Source: Palsa-1248 sp963737835
GTDB lineage: Bacteria; Gemmatimonadota; Gemmatimonadetes; Gemmatimonadales; Gemmatimonadaceae
Length of the DNA stretch: 64,000 bases
NCBI GenBank assembly: GCA_963737835.1
Contig: CAVTUH010000001.1
Coordinates: 1,178,001-1,242,000 of the forward strand
Direction of reading: 5' to 3'
In this document: one piece after another, positions 38,035 through 46,530 of the stretch
Numbering within the stretch: the stretch's first letter is position 1
Layout: each line of letters starts with the position of its first letter
Notes under the pieces: model-generated
What the model saw: only the letters and a program-made list of their open reading frames with translations
The model's database searches: none
What the model was told of the DNA's origin: nothing
Translations under genes and position numbers: made by a program

Positions 38035-40620
38035 ATGCGAAACCGGGCCGTTTTCCCTCGGGACCCGGAACCCCAATGTCCGAATCGCGAGCGTACAACG
38101 TTGCCGCACCGTGGATACCGTTTCGTCGCCCTCTGGGCCGCTGCCTCTTGCGCTGCGGCATCGCTCGCACGCACCCAGGGAGCGGGGCCACCGATCGAGA
38201 CGTCTGCCACAACTGCTCGTGCGGACACCAATCGCGCGTCGATGTTCAAGCCCGATCGGCGCGCTGCGAACTCGCCCGCCGCACCGACCGGGAGCGTCTA
38301 CGACGGCGGCGCACACCATCTGAACGTTCGCGTCACGCGAGTGGACACGATCATCGCGATCGACGGCACGCTGACGGCTCCAGTGTGGCGGCAAGCCGCG
38401 CGGCTTACAGGATTCTCCGAGTACTTCCCCGTCGACGGCCGCCCTGCCTCCGATTCGACGGAGGTCCTCGTCTGGTATAGCCCCTCGGCGATCTACTTCG
38501 GGATCCGGGCATTCGAGACCCATGGCCCCGTCCACGCGACGCTGGCCAACCGCGATCAAATCGACGGCAATGACAATGTCGAGATCCTCCTAACACCATT
38601 TGTCCACGGCCGCCATGCTGTTCTCTTCGGCGTCAACCCGCTCGGGGTACAGGAGGATGGCACCATCACCGAAGGCGTTCTCTCCACAGCCTACAACGCG
38701 TCTGCGACCGGGCCGCCGCCCGTGGATCTGAGCGCGGACTTCGTGTACGAGTCCAAAGGCCACCTTACGCCCTACGGCTTCGAGGTGACTCTGCGGATCC
38801 CGTTCCGCAGCCTGAAGTTTCAGCAGCGCAATCCGCAGGACTGGGGGATCAACATCATCCGAAACATCCAGCATTCAGCGGAGATGGATACCTGGGTGCC
38901 CACGCGGATCGCCGCCGCCTCGTTCCTCGCCCAGTCCGGGACCCTGGCCGAGTTGACCGATATCAGCCCGGGGCTGGTTCTCGACCTCAATCCGATCGTC
39001 ACGGCACGAACAGTCGGCATGCCGCCCGCGACCGGGCCCGGGTGGCAGTATGGCGTGCAGCGGCCCGAATTCGGCGGCAACGTGCGGTACGGCGTCACAA
39101 ACAATCTGACCCTCGACGGCACGTTCCGCCCGGATTTCGCCGAGGTCGAATCCAATGTCACGCAGCTGTCATATGATCCGCGCCTCGCGCTGCAGTATCC
39201 CGAGAAGCGTCCGTTCTTTCTGGACGGAATCGACCAGTTCAACGTCCCGAACAATCTCATCTACACGCGTGACGTCGTTGCTCCGATCGGTGCTGTGAAG
39301 CTGACGGGCGAAATCGGCCACACCAACGTCGCGTACCTCGGTGCGCTCGACGACGAGGGCAACCCGTTCGCCGGCGGCGCCGGGCACCCGCTCTTCAATG
39401 TGTTGCGCACGCTCACGGATGTCGGTGAAGCCTCGCAGATCGGTCTTACGGTCACGGACAAGGAGACGGGCGGCTCCTACAACCGCGTCGCCGGCGTCGA
39501 CACGCGGTTCACGTGGAACAAGATCTATTCGGTCGCGCTCCAGGGGGCGGGGAGTGTCGAGCGCGTGAATACACCTTACGTCAACGACACGCTGCCCGCC
39601 TCGACTTCTCATGGGGCCGGACCGCTGTGGGATGCACGATTCATCCGCGCCGGCCGCAGCCTCGGCCTCAACTACAATGTCAGGGGCGTCGACCCGGAGT
39701 GGGCCCCGGGGGCCGGCTTCGTGAGCCGCGCCGGCGTCGCGGCGCTGACGGCGGACAACCGATACACGATCTACTTCAGCCCCGGTGGATTCCTGCAGAC
39801 CTTCACGCCGGATTTCTTCTTTCAGAACACCTGGACCTACCGGAACTTCACGGACGGCGGACCCACGGAAGACCGCGAATTCCACTTCACGGGGTTCGCC
39901 ACCCTGTTCGGCGGCTGGCAGCTCATGGGGGCGATGTTCTTCGAGCACTTCGGATACGACCCGCAGCTCTATCAGTATTACTACCTGGGGCACATCTCGG
40001 GCCGCGACACCACGTTCACGCACTTCGTCGGCACGTCTCGGATTCCGAATACCGACTGCGTCTTCTCAATCCAGACGCCGGCCTTCGCGCATTTCGACTT
40101 CCGCATGAATTACCTCGGGTGCCGCGACGAGAATTTCTACGAGTGGGCTGCCGCCGACATCGATTTCCTGTCATTCACCGTCGATTGGCGCCCCACGGGT
40201 CAGATCCGCGCGCAGTTGCTCTACAATTCCCAGACCTATCGACGGCACCAAGACAACTCGCTCGTAGCCCAACATCGCATTCCGCGGCTGGACGTCGAGT
40301 ACCAGCTATCGCGGCCGATCTTCTTCCGGCTGGTATCGCAATACGACGCCCTCTACGTCGATAACCTGCGCGATGCTTCACGCACCGAGCTGCCAGTGTT
40401 CATCGAGGACCCCAACACGGGCGTCATCGCGCCCGCGCTACGGTCGACGACAAACACGGTAGAGGTCCAGGGCTTGTTCGCGTACCAGCCGGTGCCAGGC
40501 ACTGTCCTGTTTCTCGGGTACGGCAACAACCTCACCGAGCCCGAATCTTTTCATCTCGCAGCGCTCACGAGAACATCGGACAGCTTCTTCGTGAAAGTCA
40601 GCTACCTGTTTCGCATGTAG
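38035..40620 (+). CDS. Exported DUF5916 protein with CBM9-like N-terminal domain
   Basis: After a signal segment (YRFVALWAAASCAAASLART) the protein has a carbohydrate-binding-module-9-like domain (about residues 110-290; IDGTLTAPVWRQAARLTGF, VLVWYSPSAIYFGIRAFE, VEILLTPFVHGRHAVLFGVN). The rest is a DUF5916 beta-barrel-like region ending with alternating aromatic strands (TNTVEVQGLFAYQPVPGTVL, then SFFVKVSYLFRM), consistent with an outer-membrane location. Terminal aromatic Phe-Arg-Met supports that. An in-frame GTG at 38002 is an alternative start; neither start has a good ribosome binding site. These proteins are common in Gemmatimonadota and Bacteroidota, with unknown function. Confidence 0.82.
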   Translation: MRNRAVFPRDPEPQCPNRERTTLPHRGYRFVALWAAASCAAASLARTQGAGPPIETSATTARADTNRASMFKPDRRAANSPAAPTGSVYDGGAHHLNVRVTRVDTIIAIDGTLTAPVWRQAARLTGFSEYFPVDGRPASDSTEVLVWYSPSAIYFGIRAFETHGPVHATLANRDQIDGNDNVEILLTPFVHGRHAVLFGVNPLGVQEDGTITEGVLSTAYNASATGPPPVDLSADFVYESKGHLTPYGFEVTLRIPFRSLKFQQRNPQDWGINIIRNIQHSAEMDTWVPTRIAAASFLAQSGTLAELTDISPGLVLDLNPIVTARTVGMPPATGPGWQYGVQRPEFGGNVRYGVTNNLTLDGTFRPDFAEVESNVTQLSYDPRLALQYPEKRPFFLDGIDQFNVPNNLIYTRDVVAPIGAVKLTGEIGHTNVAYLGALDDEGNPFAGGAGHPLFNVLRTLTDVGEASQIGLTVTDKETGGSYNRVAGVDTRFTWNKIYSVALQGAGSVERVNTPYVNDTLPASTSHGAGPLWDARFIRAGRSLGLNYNVRGVDPEWAPGAGFVSRAGVAALTADNRYTIYFSPGGFLQTFTPDFFFQNTWTYRNFTDGGPTEDREFHFTGFATLFGGWQLMGAMFFEHFGYDPQLYQYYYLGHISGRDTTFTHFVGTSRIPNTDCVFSIQTPAFAHFDFRMNYLGCRDENFYEWAAADIDFLSFTVDWRPTGQIRAQLLYNSQTYRRHQDNSLVAQHRIPRLDVEYQLSRPIFFRLVSQYDALYVDNLRDASRTELPVFIEDPNTGVIAPALRSTTNTVEVQGLFAYQPVPGTVLFLGYGNNLTEPESFHLAALTRTSDSFFVKVSYLFRM

Positions 40621-40705
40621 GCGCACGCGGGTGTGGGCAGGCCTGCCGTCGCCAGCCGCCGGGTTGCCGGCCGGCACGGCGACCATCGATCTCATAGGAG
40701 GCGGT

Positions 40706-41215
40706 GTGCATCTCGAAGACGTTCGCCTGCTCTACGAATTCAATGCCTGGGCCAACGGTCGGACCCTGGACGCCTGTGCTTCGCTTACGCCCGAGCAGCT
40801 GACGCGTGATCTCGGGTCCAGCTTCAAATCCGTCCGCGATACGTTGGCGCACATCTACGGCGCGCAGTGGGTTTGGCTGGAGCGGTGGCACGGTCGGGTC
40901 CCGGCCGCGTTGCCAGCCGCTGCCGAGTTCCCCGATCTCGAGATGTTGCGGGGCCGGTTCGCCACGATCGATCGGCACTTGATGGACCACGTCGCCGCGC
41001 TCACGCCGGGGGATCTACAGCGCGTCGTGTCCTACAAGACCACATCCGGGGAGGCCCAGGGGCAGCCGCTCTGGCAGATGCTGCAGCATCTCGTGAATCA
41101 CGGCTCCTACCATCGCGGTCAAGTGGCCACCATGCTGCGCCAGCTTGGCACAAAGACGACGGGCACCGACCTCATTGCTTTCTACCGCCAACGTGCTACG
41201 CCGGCAAGGGCGTGA
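40706..41215 (+). CDS. DinB-family four-helix metalloprotein
   Basis: This is a DinB/DUF664-type protein of about 170 residues that binds a divalent metal with three histidines and often acts as a thiol-transferase-like enzyme. The helices begin VRLLYEFNAWANGRTL. The metal ligands are visible in DTLAHIYGAQWVWLERW (His) and LVNHGSYHRGQVATML (His pair). A GTG start at 40706 is preceded four bases upstream by AGGAGG at 40696-40701; the open frame extends upstream to 40631, but that part is not family sequence. It follows the DUF5916 gene by 85 bases. Confidence 0.85.
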   Translation: MHLEDVRLLYEFNAWANGRTLDACASLTPEQLTRDLGSSFKSVRDTLAHIYGAQWVWLERWHGRVPAALPAAAEFPDLEMLRGRFATIDRHLMDHVAALTPGDLQRVVSYKTTSGEAQGQPLWQMLQHLVNHGSYHRGQVATMLRQLGTKTTGTDLIAFYRQRATPARA

Positions 41216-41244
41216 CGAGGGGCGGCGATCAATGGCGTTAACAA

Positions 41245-41754
41245 CTAGGCAGTCTTTCTGTAAACATGTCGATGATGCGTGGCGGGTTTGCCCCCCGCTT
41301 CGACCGCGTCGTACTCGTCCCGCATCCAACGCCCGCCGCTCAACACAACCAGACGACCTTGCTCCGCGGCGACCAGGTCCCCGTTCTGAAAGCTCTTGAC
41401 TGTGTACAGCACGCTGTCACCGGCCGTGCTGACGGCGCATTGCACCGCGCCTCCGCTCGCGCTGGGTGCCGGCGCGGGCGACAGGGCTGATCGGCAGTCG
41501 AGCGTTGACGTGCTTGGGCCCGACCCGTCGTCCTCGGTGACGACGATTTGGATCCCGGTTTGGATTCCCCTAGTGGTTGTCGTGATCACGAGCTTCTCGC
41601 TCTTCGGGAGTCCGTGGTCATCGGGCCCATTGGTCGAATCCATGACCCACGTGCCGACCACGCGGCGATAATCACCTGTCTGCGCAGACAGCCGAACGGC
41701 AGTGAACCCGAGCAGCGCAACACCGCACACCACGACCACGCTGAGACGGCGCAT
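41245..41754 (-). CDS. Small exported protein, lipocalin-like hypothetical
   Basis: A signal peptide is clear (LSVVVVCGVALLGFTAVRLSAQ). The mature part starts YRRVVGTWVMDSTNGPDDHG and continues with alternating beta-like segments (EKLVITTTTRGIQTGIQIVV, QGRLVVLSGGRWMRDEYDAV). The opening G-T-W and the strand pattern recall lipocalin-like DUF domains, but I do not recognise a specific family. It is convergent with the DinB gene, 29 bases apart. Confidence 0.65.
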   Translation of the reverse strand: MRRLSVVVVCGVALLGFTAVRLSAQTGDYRRVVGTWVMDSTNGPDDHGLPKSEKLVITTTTRGIQTGIQIVVTEDDGSGPSTSTLDCRSALSPAPAPSASGGAVQCAVSTAGDSVLYTVKSFQNGDLVAAEQGRLVVLSGGRWMRDEYDAVEAGGKPATHHRHVYRKTA

Positions 41755-42021
41755 ACGAGTTACCCGAACGAATCAGAAGAGGCTCATGCTACGGACCCTC
41801 AACGAGGCCGTCAAGCTGAGGCTCGCATCGGTGCCGTCCGCGATTCTGCTCTCGGCTCACCGTTGACTACAGACCGCTGAAATGAACGCGGTCGCGATTC
41901 CGGCATTGTTTTCCCCATGGGGCATTGACGGGTACCCGGCCCCGAATGCGCTGCTGGTGGCGTGTTCGTTTGGGTAGCGGTACCATCTACCGACCTCAAT
42001 TGCTGGGAGCGGGGCGCGGGG

Positions 42022-42084
42022 TCGTCCGATCTACACCAGCAGCTACAGCGCACGCTTGGCGACCGCTACGTGCTCGAGGAATGA
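42022..42084 (+). pseudogene. 5' fragment of a PknB-type kinase gene
   Basis: The frame reads SSDLHQQLQRTLGDRYVLEE and then stops at 42082-42084. This matches the pre-kinase N-terminus of Gemmatimonadota-type Ser/Thr kinases, which normally continue into the glycine loop. The homology ends exactly where the kinase core would begin. As at 35.96 kb, the 130-bp recombinase-associated repeat follows closely. Confidence 0.6.
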
Positions 42085-42131
42085 GTCATCGTACAGGCCG
42101 TTCGCTGCAAATCGCCACACGCCCTCGCGTT

Positions 42132-42259
42132 GTCCGTTTCGTGGTCCGTTTCTCCCGGCAAAATCCGTCATCCGGGAGGTGAAATCCGGCGCCAATGCCC
42201 GATTTCACGCAGCTAACCGTCAGTTTGCCGTACTTTGGCCCCCTCAACGCGAATGGGGT
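42132..42259 (+). repeat. 130-bp repeat, copy 2 (recombinase-associated)
   Basis: Partner of 35970-36100. It contains two GTCCGTTT units at 42132 and 42144, shares GTCCGTTTCTCCCGGCAAA and TTTGCCGTACTTTGG, and runs into the tRNA-derived 46-bp repeat at 42251. Confidence 0.75.
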
Positions 42260-42296
42260 TCAGGGGGTCGCGGGTTCAAATCCCGCCGTCCCGATT
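42251..42296 (+). repeat. Candidate attachment site (tRNA-Pro 3' segment, copy 2)
   Basis: A perfect 46-bp copy of 32633-32678 lacks the 5' half of the tRNA (acceptor 5' strand and D arm), so it cannot encode a functional tRNA. It marks the far edge of a 9.6-kb interval that begins at the intact tRNA. Further right, two ACCCGTTT units 11 bp apart (42335 and 42346) and a recombinase relic follow. Confidence 0.8.
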
Positions 42297-42424
42297 GCAA
42301 TACAACGAGTTGCGTGGTCGCTTCAAAACGCATTACCCGTTTGTTACCCGTTTCGCGACCTGAAGCCACGGTCGTGCTCTTTCGCTCCTCACGCTCTTTG
42401 GTGAGGAGTTTTGTTCTTACTGGC

Positions 42425-42916
42425 TCAGTTGCTCAGGTACCGCTTGACTAGCCGGTTCCCAACGAGAAGCACGAAGGCAAACCCGAGAGCGGCGCCAACA
42501 CACCAGGCCAAGTAGGGGTACACCCGGATTGTTGGGACGCCTCCGTACTGTCGAGGCTCCGTCGGCATCTGGGCGAAAAAACCTACATCGAACGCGATCG
42601 GAATCGCGACCACCACGAGGAAGACTCTAAGCAGAATTCCTGCGTAGCGGGTGGACGGTCGCTTGGTGCGCATCGTTACAGGCTGGTCATTCGGATCTCG
42701 TAGGCGGAGGTACCTGGTGAGCTCAAGGTTTCCGAAGACCAGCGCCAGTGCGAACGTCACTGGGGCAATAACAAAGAACGCAGCTATTGTTGCCGCGGTG
42801 CCTTCCATCATGCCACCCGGCAATGGCACGCCGGTTGGAATTTCGGCGCACATTCCCACAGAGATAGCAATCGGGATAGCGAGAATGACCAGTGCGCCTC
42901 GAAGGAATGCCTTCAC
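42425..42916 (-). CDS. Integral membrane protein with internal duplication, unknown
   Basis: The 163-residue protein has about four hydrophobic segments. It appears built from two related halves: ALVILAIPIAISVGMCAEIP near the N-terminus and FLVVVAIPIAFDVGFFAQMP in the middle, each followed by a second helix and a short basic segment (LELTRYLRLRD and NRLVKRYLSN). I do not recognise the family. It sits between the duplicated tRNA end and a recombinase relic, so it is likely cargo of an integrated element. Confidence 0.6.
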   Translation of the reverse strand: MKAFLRGALVILAIPIAISVGMCAEIPTGVPLPGGMMEGTAATIAAFFVIAPVTFALALVFGNLELTRYLRLRDPNDQPVTMRTKRPSTRYAGILLRVFLVVVAIPIAFDVGFFAQMPTEPRQYGGVPTIRVYPYLAWCVGAALGFAFVLLVGNRLVKRYLSN

Positions 42917-42937
42917 GTTACGCCTCGACTTGCTGTG

Positions 42938-43156
42938 TTATCCATCTCTCTGTACGACCGCACGGTCTCGCAGCTTCCGCTCCTCACTCATCACAGTGAG
43001 GAGCGCGTCGTTTGTGGCCTGCTGGTAGCAGTTCAGCAGCGTCTCCACGTCCTCCCATCCTGCGCCCGCTGCGACGTCGGTCAACGGCAAATGCTTCCGC
43101 TCCGTTGCCCATTTCCTACGGTACGGATGCCAGGCGCCGCCCCGGAGCTTCGGCAT
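42938..43156 (-). pseudogene. C-terminal relic of a tyrosine recombinase (integrase)
   Basis: The minus-strand frame starts LRGGAWHPYRRKWATERKHL and includes the H-x-x-R catalytic box (HPYR), then PLTDVAAGAGWEDVETLL and CYQQATNDALL with the nucleophilic tyrosine. In this group a Trp (GW) occupies the place of the second His. An in-frame stop lies upstream of the homologous part, so about 72 residues remain of a protein that should have over 300. The core-binding domain is missing. Confidence 0.85.
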
Positions 43157-43297
43157 AGGTGTGCGTGGAGCCTCCTCGCAGACGCAGAGCGTCGCGGCGA
43201 GGCGTTATAGCAGAGCGCACCCTCGCGGCTGTCGCCGCTATAGCGATCGTGGAGTTGGCCGCCCAAAACGTCAGGCGATGGTATTATCGTACCTGAT

Positions 43298-43597
43298 ATG
43301 GTCCGAGTCTACGTCGATCACGACGGCGTGAGCTACCGCGTGCACGATGCCGTGTATGGCGTGCCGCCCGCGAAACCATTCAAGAATGTCCGCGTGCCGC
43401 TCGGCGATGCTCGGGCAACGGTCCGGTATTTCAAGCCGGAGCACGGCCCGATGCGGAGCCCGATGTTAGCGAAGACGGGGACAATTCGGGGGACAATCCG
43501 AAGCGGCATCGGGCGGCATGTCGAGGTGCGCAATCAGGCGGATGGCGGCACCGTCCGAGTAAATGGCGGCAAGTTGCCGCCGGTTGGGACGATATGA
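43298..43597 (+). CDS. Small hypothetical protein, C-terminus replaced by repeat sequence
   Basis: The first 50 residues (MVRVYVDHDGVSYRVHDAVY, then GVPPAKPFKNVRVPLGD and ATVRYFKPE) look like a compact small protein of a kind found in Gemmatimonadota; I know no function. From about residue 60 the coding sequence enters the 120-bp repeat shared with 45151-45270, so the natural C-terminus has probably been replaced. Confidence 0.5.
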   Translation: MVRVYVDHDGVSYRVHDAVYGVPPAKPFKNVRVPLGDARATVRYFKPEHGPMRSPMLAKTGTIRGTIRSGIGRHVEVRNQADGGTVRVNGGKLPPVGTI

Positions 43598-43606
43598 GGA
43601 CGAGAT
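43478..43606 (+). repeat. 120-bp direct repeat, copy 1 (with doubled GGGACAAT)
   Basis: The segment shares long identical blocks with 45151-45270, including GGTGCGCAATCAGGCGGATG and GGCGGCACCGTC, and starts with GGGACAAT twice, 12 bp apart (43478 and 43490). The pair flanks the lipoprotein gene at 43690-44985. Confidence 0.75.
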
Positions 43607-43689
43607 CGACGCGCTGTCCCAACCGCGTCCCCCATCTCGGATGACGTGGGGACGTGGTCGGATACGGTGAGACCCGGGTGACGCGCTTC

Positions 43690-44985
43690 CTATCGCCAAG
43701 CGAACCTGCAGGGACAGCCTTTAACCGCCAGGTAGTTGGTGCCATCGGCGTTCACGTAACCGCTGTCGACGGCCAACAGCTGACTATCGGGCGACCAACT
43801 CACGCGCCCGTAGCTCTTGGGCAGCACGACCTTGAGATTGTTGCCGTCGGGGTCGATCACCGCCGTGTGGCCATTGTAGGTGAGGGCAATGTGCACGCCG
43901 TCGGGCGACCACGCCGGATCGCTCGCGTTCGCTAGCAACAGCGTCGCCGGCCCGGCGGTGGCGAGCGGGTAGGTATAGACGCCATTAGGGACGACCGGGT
44001 TCCCCTGGCTGTCAGTGCAAGAGGGATCCTCGGGGTCCGGACCGAGAATCGCGTACACGGCCTTGGCACCGTCCCCAGAAAACGAGTACTCGTTACCGAG
44101 GTAGCACCCGCCGGGTGAAGGTATCCCATGCACACCGTATCCGTATTGGTTCGCGGTTTCCCAGGAATAAGTGACATTGTCCGGACTCCACTCCGGATTG
44201 GTGAGACTACGGTCTCCGGTGATGAACGTAGGCGCGCCGTTCACAGCCACTTCGTACAGGAAGCCGGATTCGCCGGTGTAGTCCGGCCCCGCAAACAACA
44301 CGCGCAAATGATCGGGTGAGAGCGCAGGCTCACTTGGGGTCAGGCGCAGGGGTCCTACAGCCGACTGTTCGGTTGTGTTGATGGCCTTGAACCCCGATCC
44401 ATCGGCGTTCATGACGGCCAACCCAGTGGAGCCGCTGGTCGTCACCACCAGCACGTTGTTGGGCGGCGTCCCACTGGCCGTGAATGTCCCGTAGCTCGCG
44501 GCCACGCCCGACCAGGAGTTCACCTGGCGAGCTTGGAGCGTCTGCGGTCCCAGGCGCGGCCCGAGCGTCCACTGCTCGTCAGCGTAACCCGAGCTATTGG
44601 TCTCCTCTACGCCGCCGAAGACATGGCCGCCCCCAGAGGTGACCACGAAGTTGAGCAGGAAGTTCGGCACTGGGTGCCCGCTGTTGTCGAGCACCTGCAC
44701 ACGCACCGCCTGCGGCAACGTCGTATTCACCGGCGCATGCTGCGCGTTGCCAGCGACGACGTTGAGTGAAACGGGCGAGGTGGTCCCGGTGGGCCCAGTT
44801 GCCGACCGCGGGTTCGAACAGGCTCCGACCGCAAGTGCTGTTAGAAGTAGTGCCGCGTGGCCTCTCAGCACACGCTGGCGAGCGCCTTTGCATCGACGTT
44901 CGAGCCTGAGATATGTACGCTGTCGTTCGCAGTGCGTCCCCGTCGACCAACAAGAGACGACGTGATGTGTGGAGACCTTTCTCAT
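43690..44985 (-). CDS. Lipoprotein with Ig-like (Big) domain and WD40/TolB-like propeller
   Basis: A lipobox (LTALAVGACSNPRS) is preceded by an unusually long basic N-terminus. Residues about 70-165 resemble a bacterial Ig-like domain (VSLNVVAGNAQHAPVNTTLP, VRVQVLDNSGHPVPNFLLNF). The remainder is a TolB/PD40-type propeller with repeated S-P-D boxes (EPALSPDHLRVLFAG, NPEWSPDNVTYSWE, SDPAWSPDGVHIALTYNG). It is probably a periplasm-facing surface lipoprotein. The ATG at 44985 has GGAGG six bases upstream; a GTG at 44871 would give a more normal leader. Direct repeats bracket the gene, suggesting it moved as a unit. Confidence 0.75.
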   Translation of the reverse strand: MRKVSTHHVVSCWSTGTHCERQRTYLRLERRCKGARQRVLRGHAALLLTALAVGACSNPRSATGPTGTTSPVSLNVVAGNAQHAPVNTTLPQAVRVQVLDNSGHPVPNFLLNFVVTSGGGHVFGGVEETNSSGYADEQWTLGPRLGPQTLQARQVNSWSGVAASYGTFTASGTPPNNVLVVTTSGSTGLAVMNADGSGFKAINTTEQSAVGPLRLTPSEPALSPDHLRVLFAGPDYTGESGFLYEVAVNGAPTFITGDRSLTNPEWSPDNVTYSWETANQYGYGVHGIPSPGGCYLGNEYSFSGDGAKAVYAILGPDPEDPSCTDSQGNPVVPNGVYTYPLATAGPATLLLANASDPAWSPDGVHIALTYNGHTAVIDPDGNNLKVVLPKSYGRVSWSPDSQLLAVDSGYVNADGTNYLAVKGCPCRFAWR

Positions 44986-45150
44986 CGGGACCTCCGGGCA
45001 AGGTTAAGCTTGCACGCGTGCGAGAGAGTCACGCGCGCGGCCAAGCTAACCCGTGCATCATCACGCGTAGTCGGGATACGCCTGACAATCATCAAGAATC
45101 GCTCGGAGTGTATCGTCGGCGGATCTCCAAAGGGATAGTCTGAGTTCCTT

Positions 45151-45270
45151 GGGGACAATTGTGGGGACAATTCACGACGGCATCCGACGGCATCTGGAGG
45201 TGCGCAATCAGGCGGATGGCGGCACCGTCAGAGTAAAGGGCGGCAACATGCCGCCGGTTGGGACCATAGC
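45151..45270 (+). repeat. 120-bp direct repeat, copy 2 (with doubled GGGGACAATT)
   Basis: Partner of 43478-43606 in the same orientation, about 1.67 kb away. GGGGACAATT occurs at 45151 and 45163 (12 bp period), followed by the shared block with GGTGCGCAATCAGGCGGATG. Confidence 0.75.
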
Positions 45271-45572
45271 AGGACGCCTCGAGTGCGTTCATCCCGATGC
45301 GCGCTGTTGAGGCCTAGGCACCTTCCGCTTCTGCCGACGTCGCGTCCGTGATACTCGAGGTCAGTGACAACCCCGTCCGACCTCGCCGAGACCGTGACCG
45401 GACGGCCGAATTGTAGGACGCTCCGGATCCATTGGGATTCGGTGACTGGGGGTGTTGACGCTCGCATGACGCCGCAACGCCATCGCTGGTACGTGTCGCG
45501 TCCAGTCTGGCTCGACCCGCGCTACCGCAGGCTCTTCCGCAGGCACATGACCGAGGTCGCAGTTCTCACGGT

Positions 45573-45653
45573 GCCGCGGCCGATCTCCCGCTCCACCGTG
45601 TAACTGCCGGGGGAGAGATCCTGCGGGAATCCGTCGACAGGAGACGCTGCCAC
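45573..45653 (-). pseudogene. 5' fragment of a PknB-type kinase gene
   Basis: The minus strand from a GTG at 45653 reads VAASPVDGFPQDLSPGSYTV then EREIGRG, nearly matching the start of the intact kinase at 33296 (VAASSVDGFLQDLSPDSYTV). Homology stops inside the glycine loop and the frame continues as unrelated residues. The fragment appears to be a truncated paralogue. Confidence 0.75.
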
Positions 45654-45834
45654 CCCGAGTCCCGCGGCGGAGGACCGCCGACAACCTAGGCGAGTCGGCT
45701 GCCAGCGCTCCGTTACAGGTGGTCCCGCTGGCGTCGAGGCCTTTGATGAGGCCCGAGGCCGTTCGACCGAATCCTTCATTTGCTACTCAGCTATGACGAA
45801 CGAACACGGCGGTGCGCGGCCGCGCACTGCGCGA

Positions 45835-46478
45835 GCATTCGCCTCTGTGGGTCGCATCCAGGCGTGAGCATCGGCGAGGATGGGCCATCGCAGATGGGGC
45901 TCGAAGATCTGGCGATGATGCGGACGGTTCACGGCAGCACCGTGTTGTACCCTTGCGATGCCAACGAGACAGCGCATCTCGTGTCCGCGATGGCTGATCT
46001 ACCCGGCATCTCCTATTTGCGCGCAACGCGGGCCAAGACACCGGTGATCTATCCGCCCGATGAGACGTTTGTCGTTGGAGGAAGCAAGACGGTCCGGCAC
46101 TCGGATACGGATCAGGTCGCGATCATCGCCGCCGGCATCACGTTGCACGAGAGCCTGCGGGCCTACGAGCAGCTTCAGTCCGAGGGCATCCGCGTGCGAG
46201 TCATTGATGTCTATTCGATTAAGCCGATCGATGTAGAGGCACTGCAAGAGGCGGCCCGAGTTACGGGGGGCCGGCTCGTCGTCGTGGAAGATCACTGGTA
46301 CGAGGGCGGGCTCGGCGATGCGGTCCTTGATGCGTTCGCCGGAGTGAAGGTGCACACATTGGCCGTGATCAAGCTGGTCGTCCGCGCCAAGCCGACCTCC
46401 GGCACACCCTCAGAACTCCTCAGCGCAGCTGGGATCGATGCCGAGCATATCGCGCAGGCCGTTAGGGAATGCCTGTAG
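45835..46478 (+). pseudogene. C-terminal half of transketolase, 5'-truncated
   Basis: Transketolase moves two-carbon units between sugar phosphates. Only the pyrimidine-binding and C-terminal domains remain. Homology begins abruptly with IRLCGSHPGVSIGEDGPSQM and continues through GSTVLYPCDANETAHLVSAM, VIDVYSIKPIDVEALQEAA and VVVEDHWYEGGLGDAVLDAF to the end. The thiamine diphosphate-binding half (about 400 residues) is absent, and the sequence before 45835 is unrelated. An in-frame start exists at 45780, but a product would be inactive as a transketolase unless another subunit supplied the N-terminal half, which some split archaeal-type transketolases do; none is present here. Confidence 0.75.
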
Positions 46479-46530
46479 CGCTGTCATTCCGGAAGGCCGT
46501 CCCACCATTGCCCAAAAACTGGAGATTCAC

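Noticed and set aside
42251..42296. A second tRNA-Pro gene
   Set aside because: Only the anticodon-loop to 3' end portion is present; the 5' acceptor strand and D arm are absent, so no cloverleaf is possible.
45364..45603. A 79-codon plus-strand frame near the kinase fragment
   Set aside because: Its end is antisense to the recognisable kinase fragment, no family could be named, and no ribosome binding site is present.
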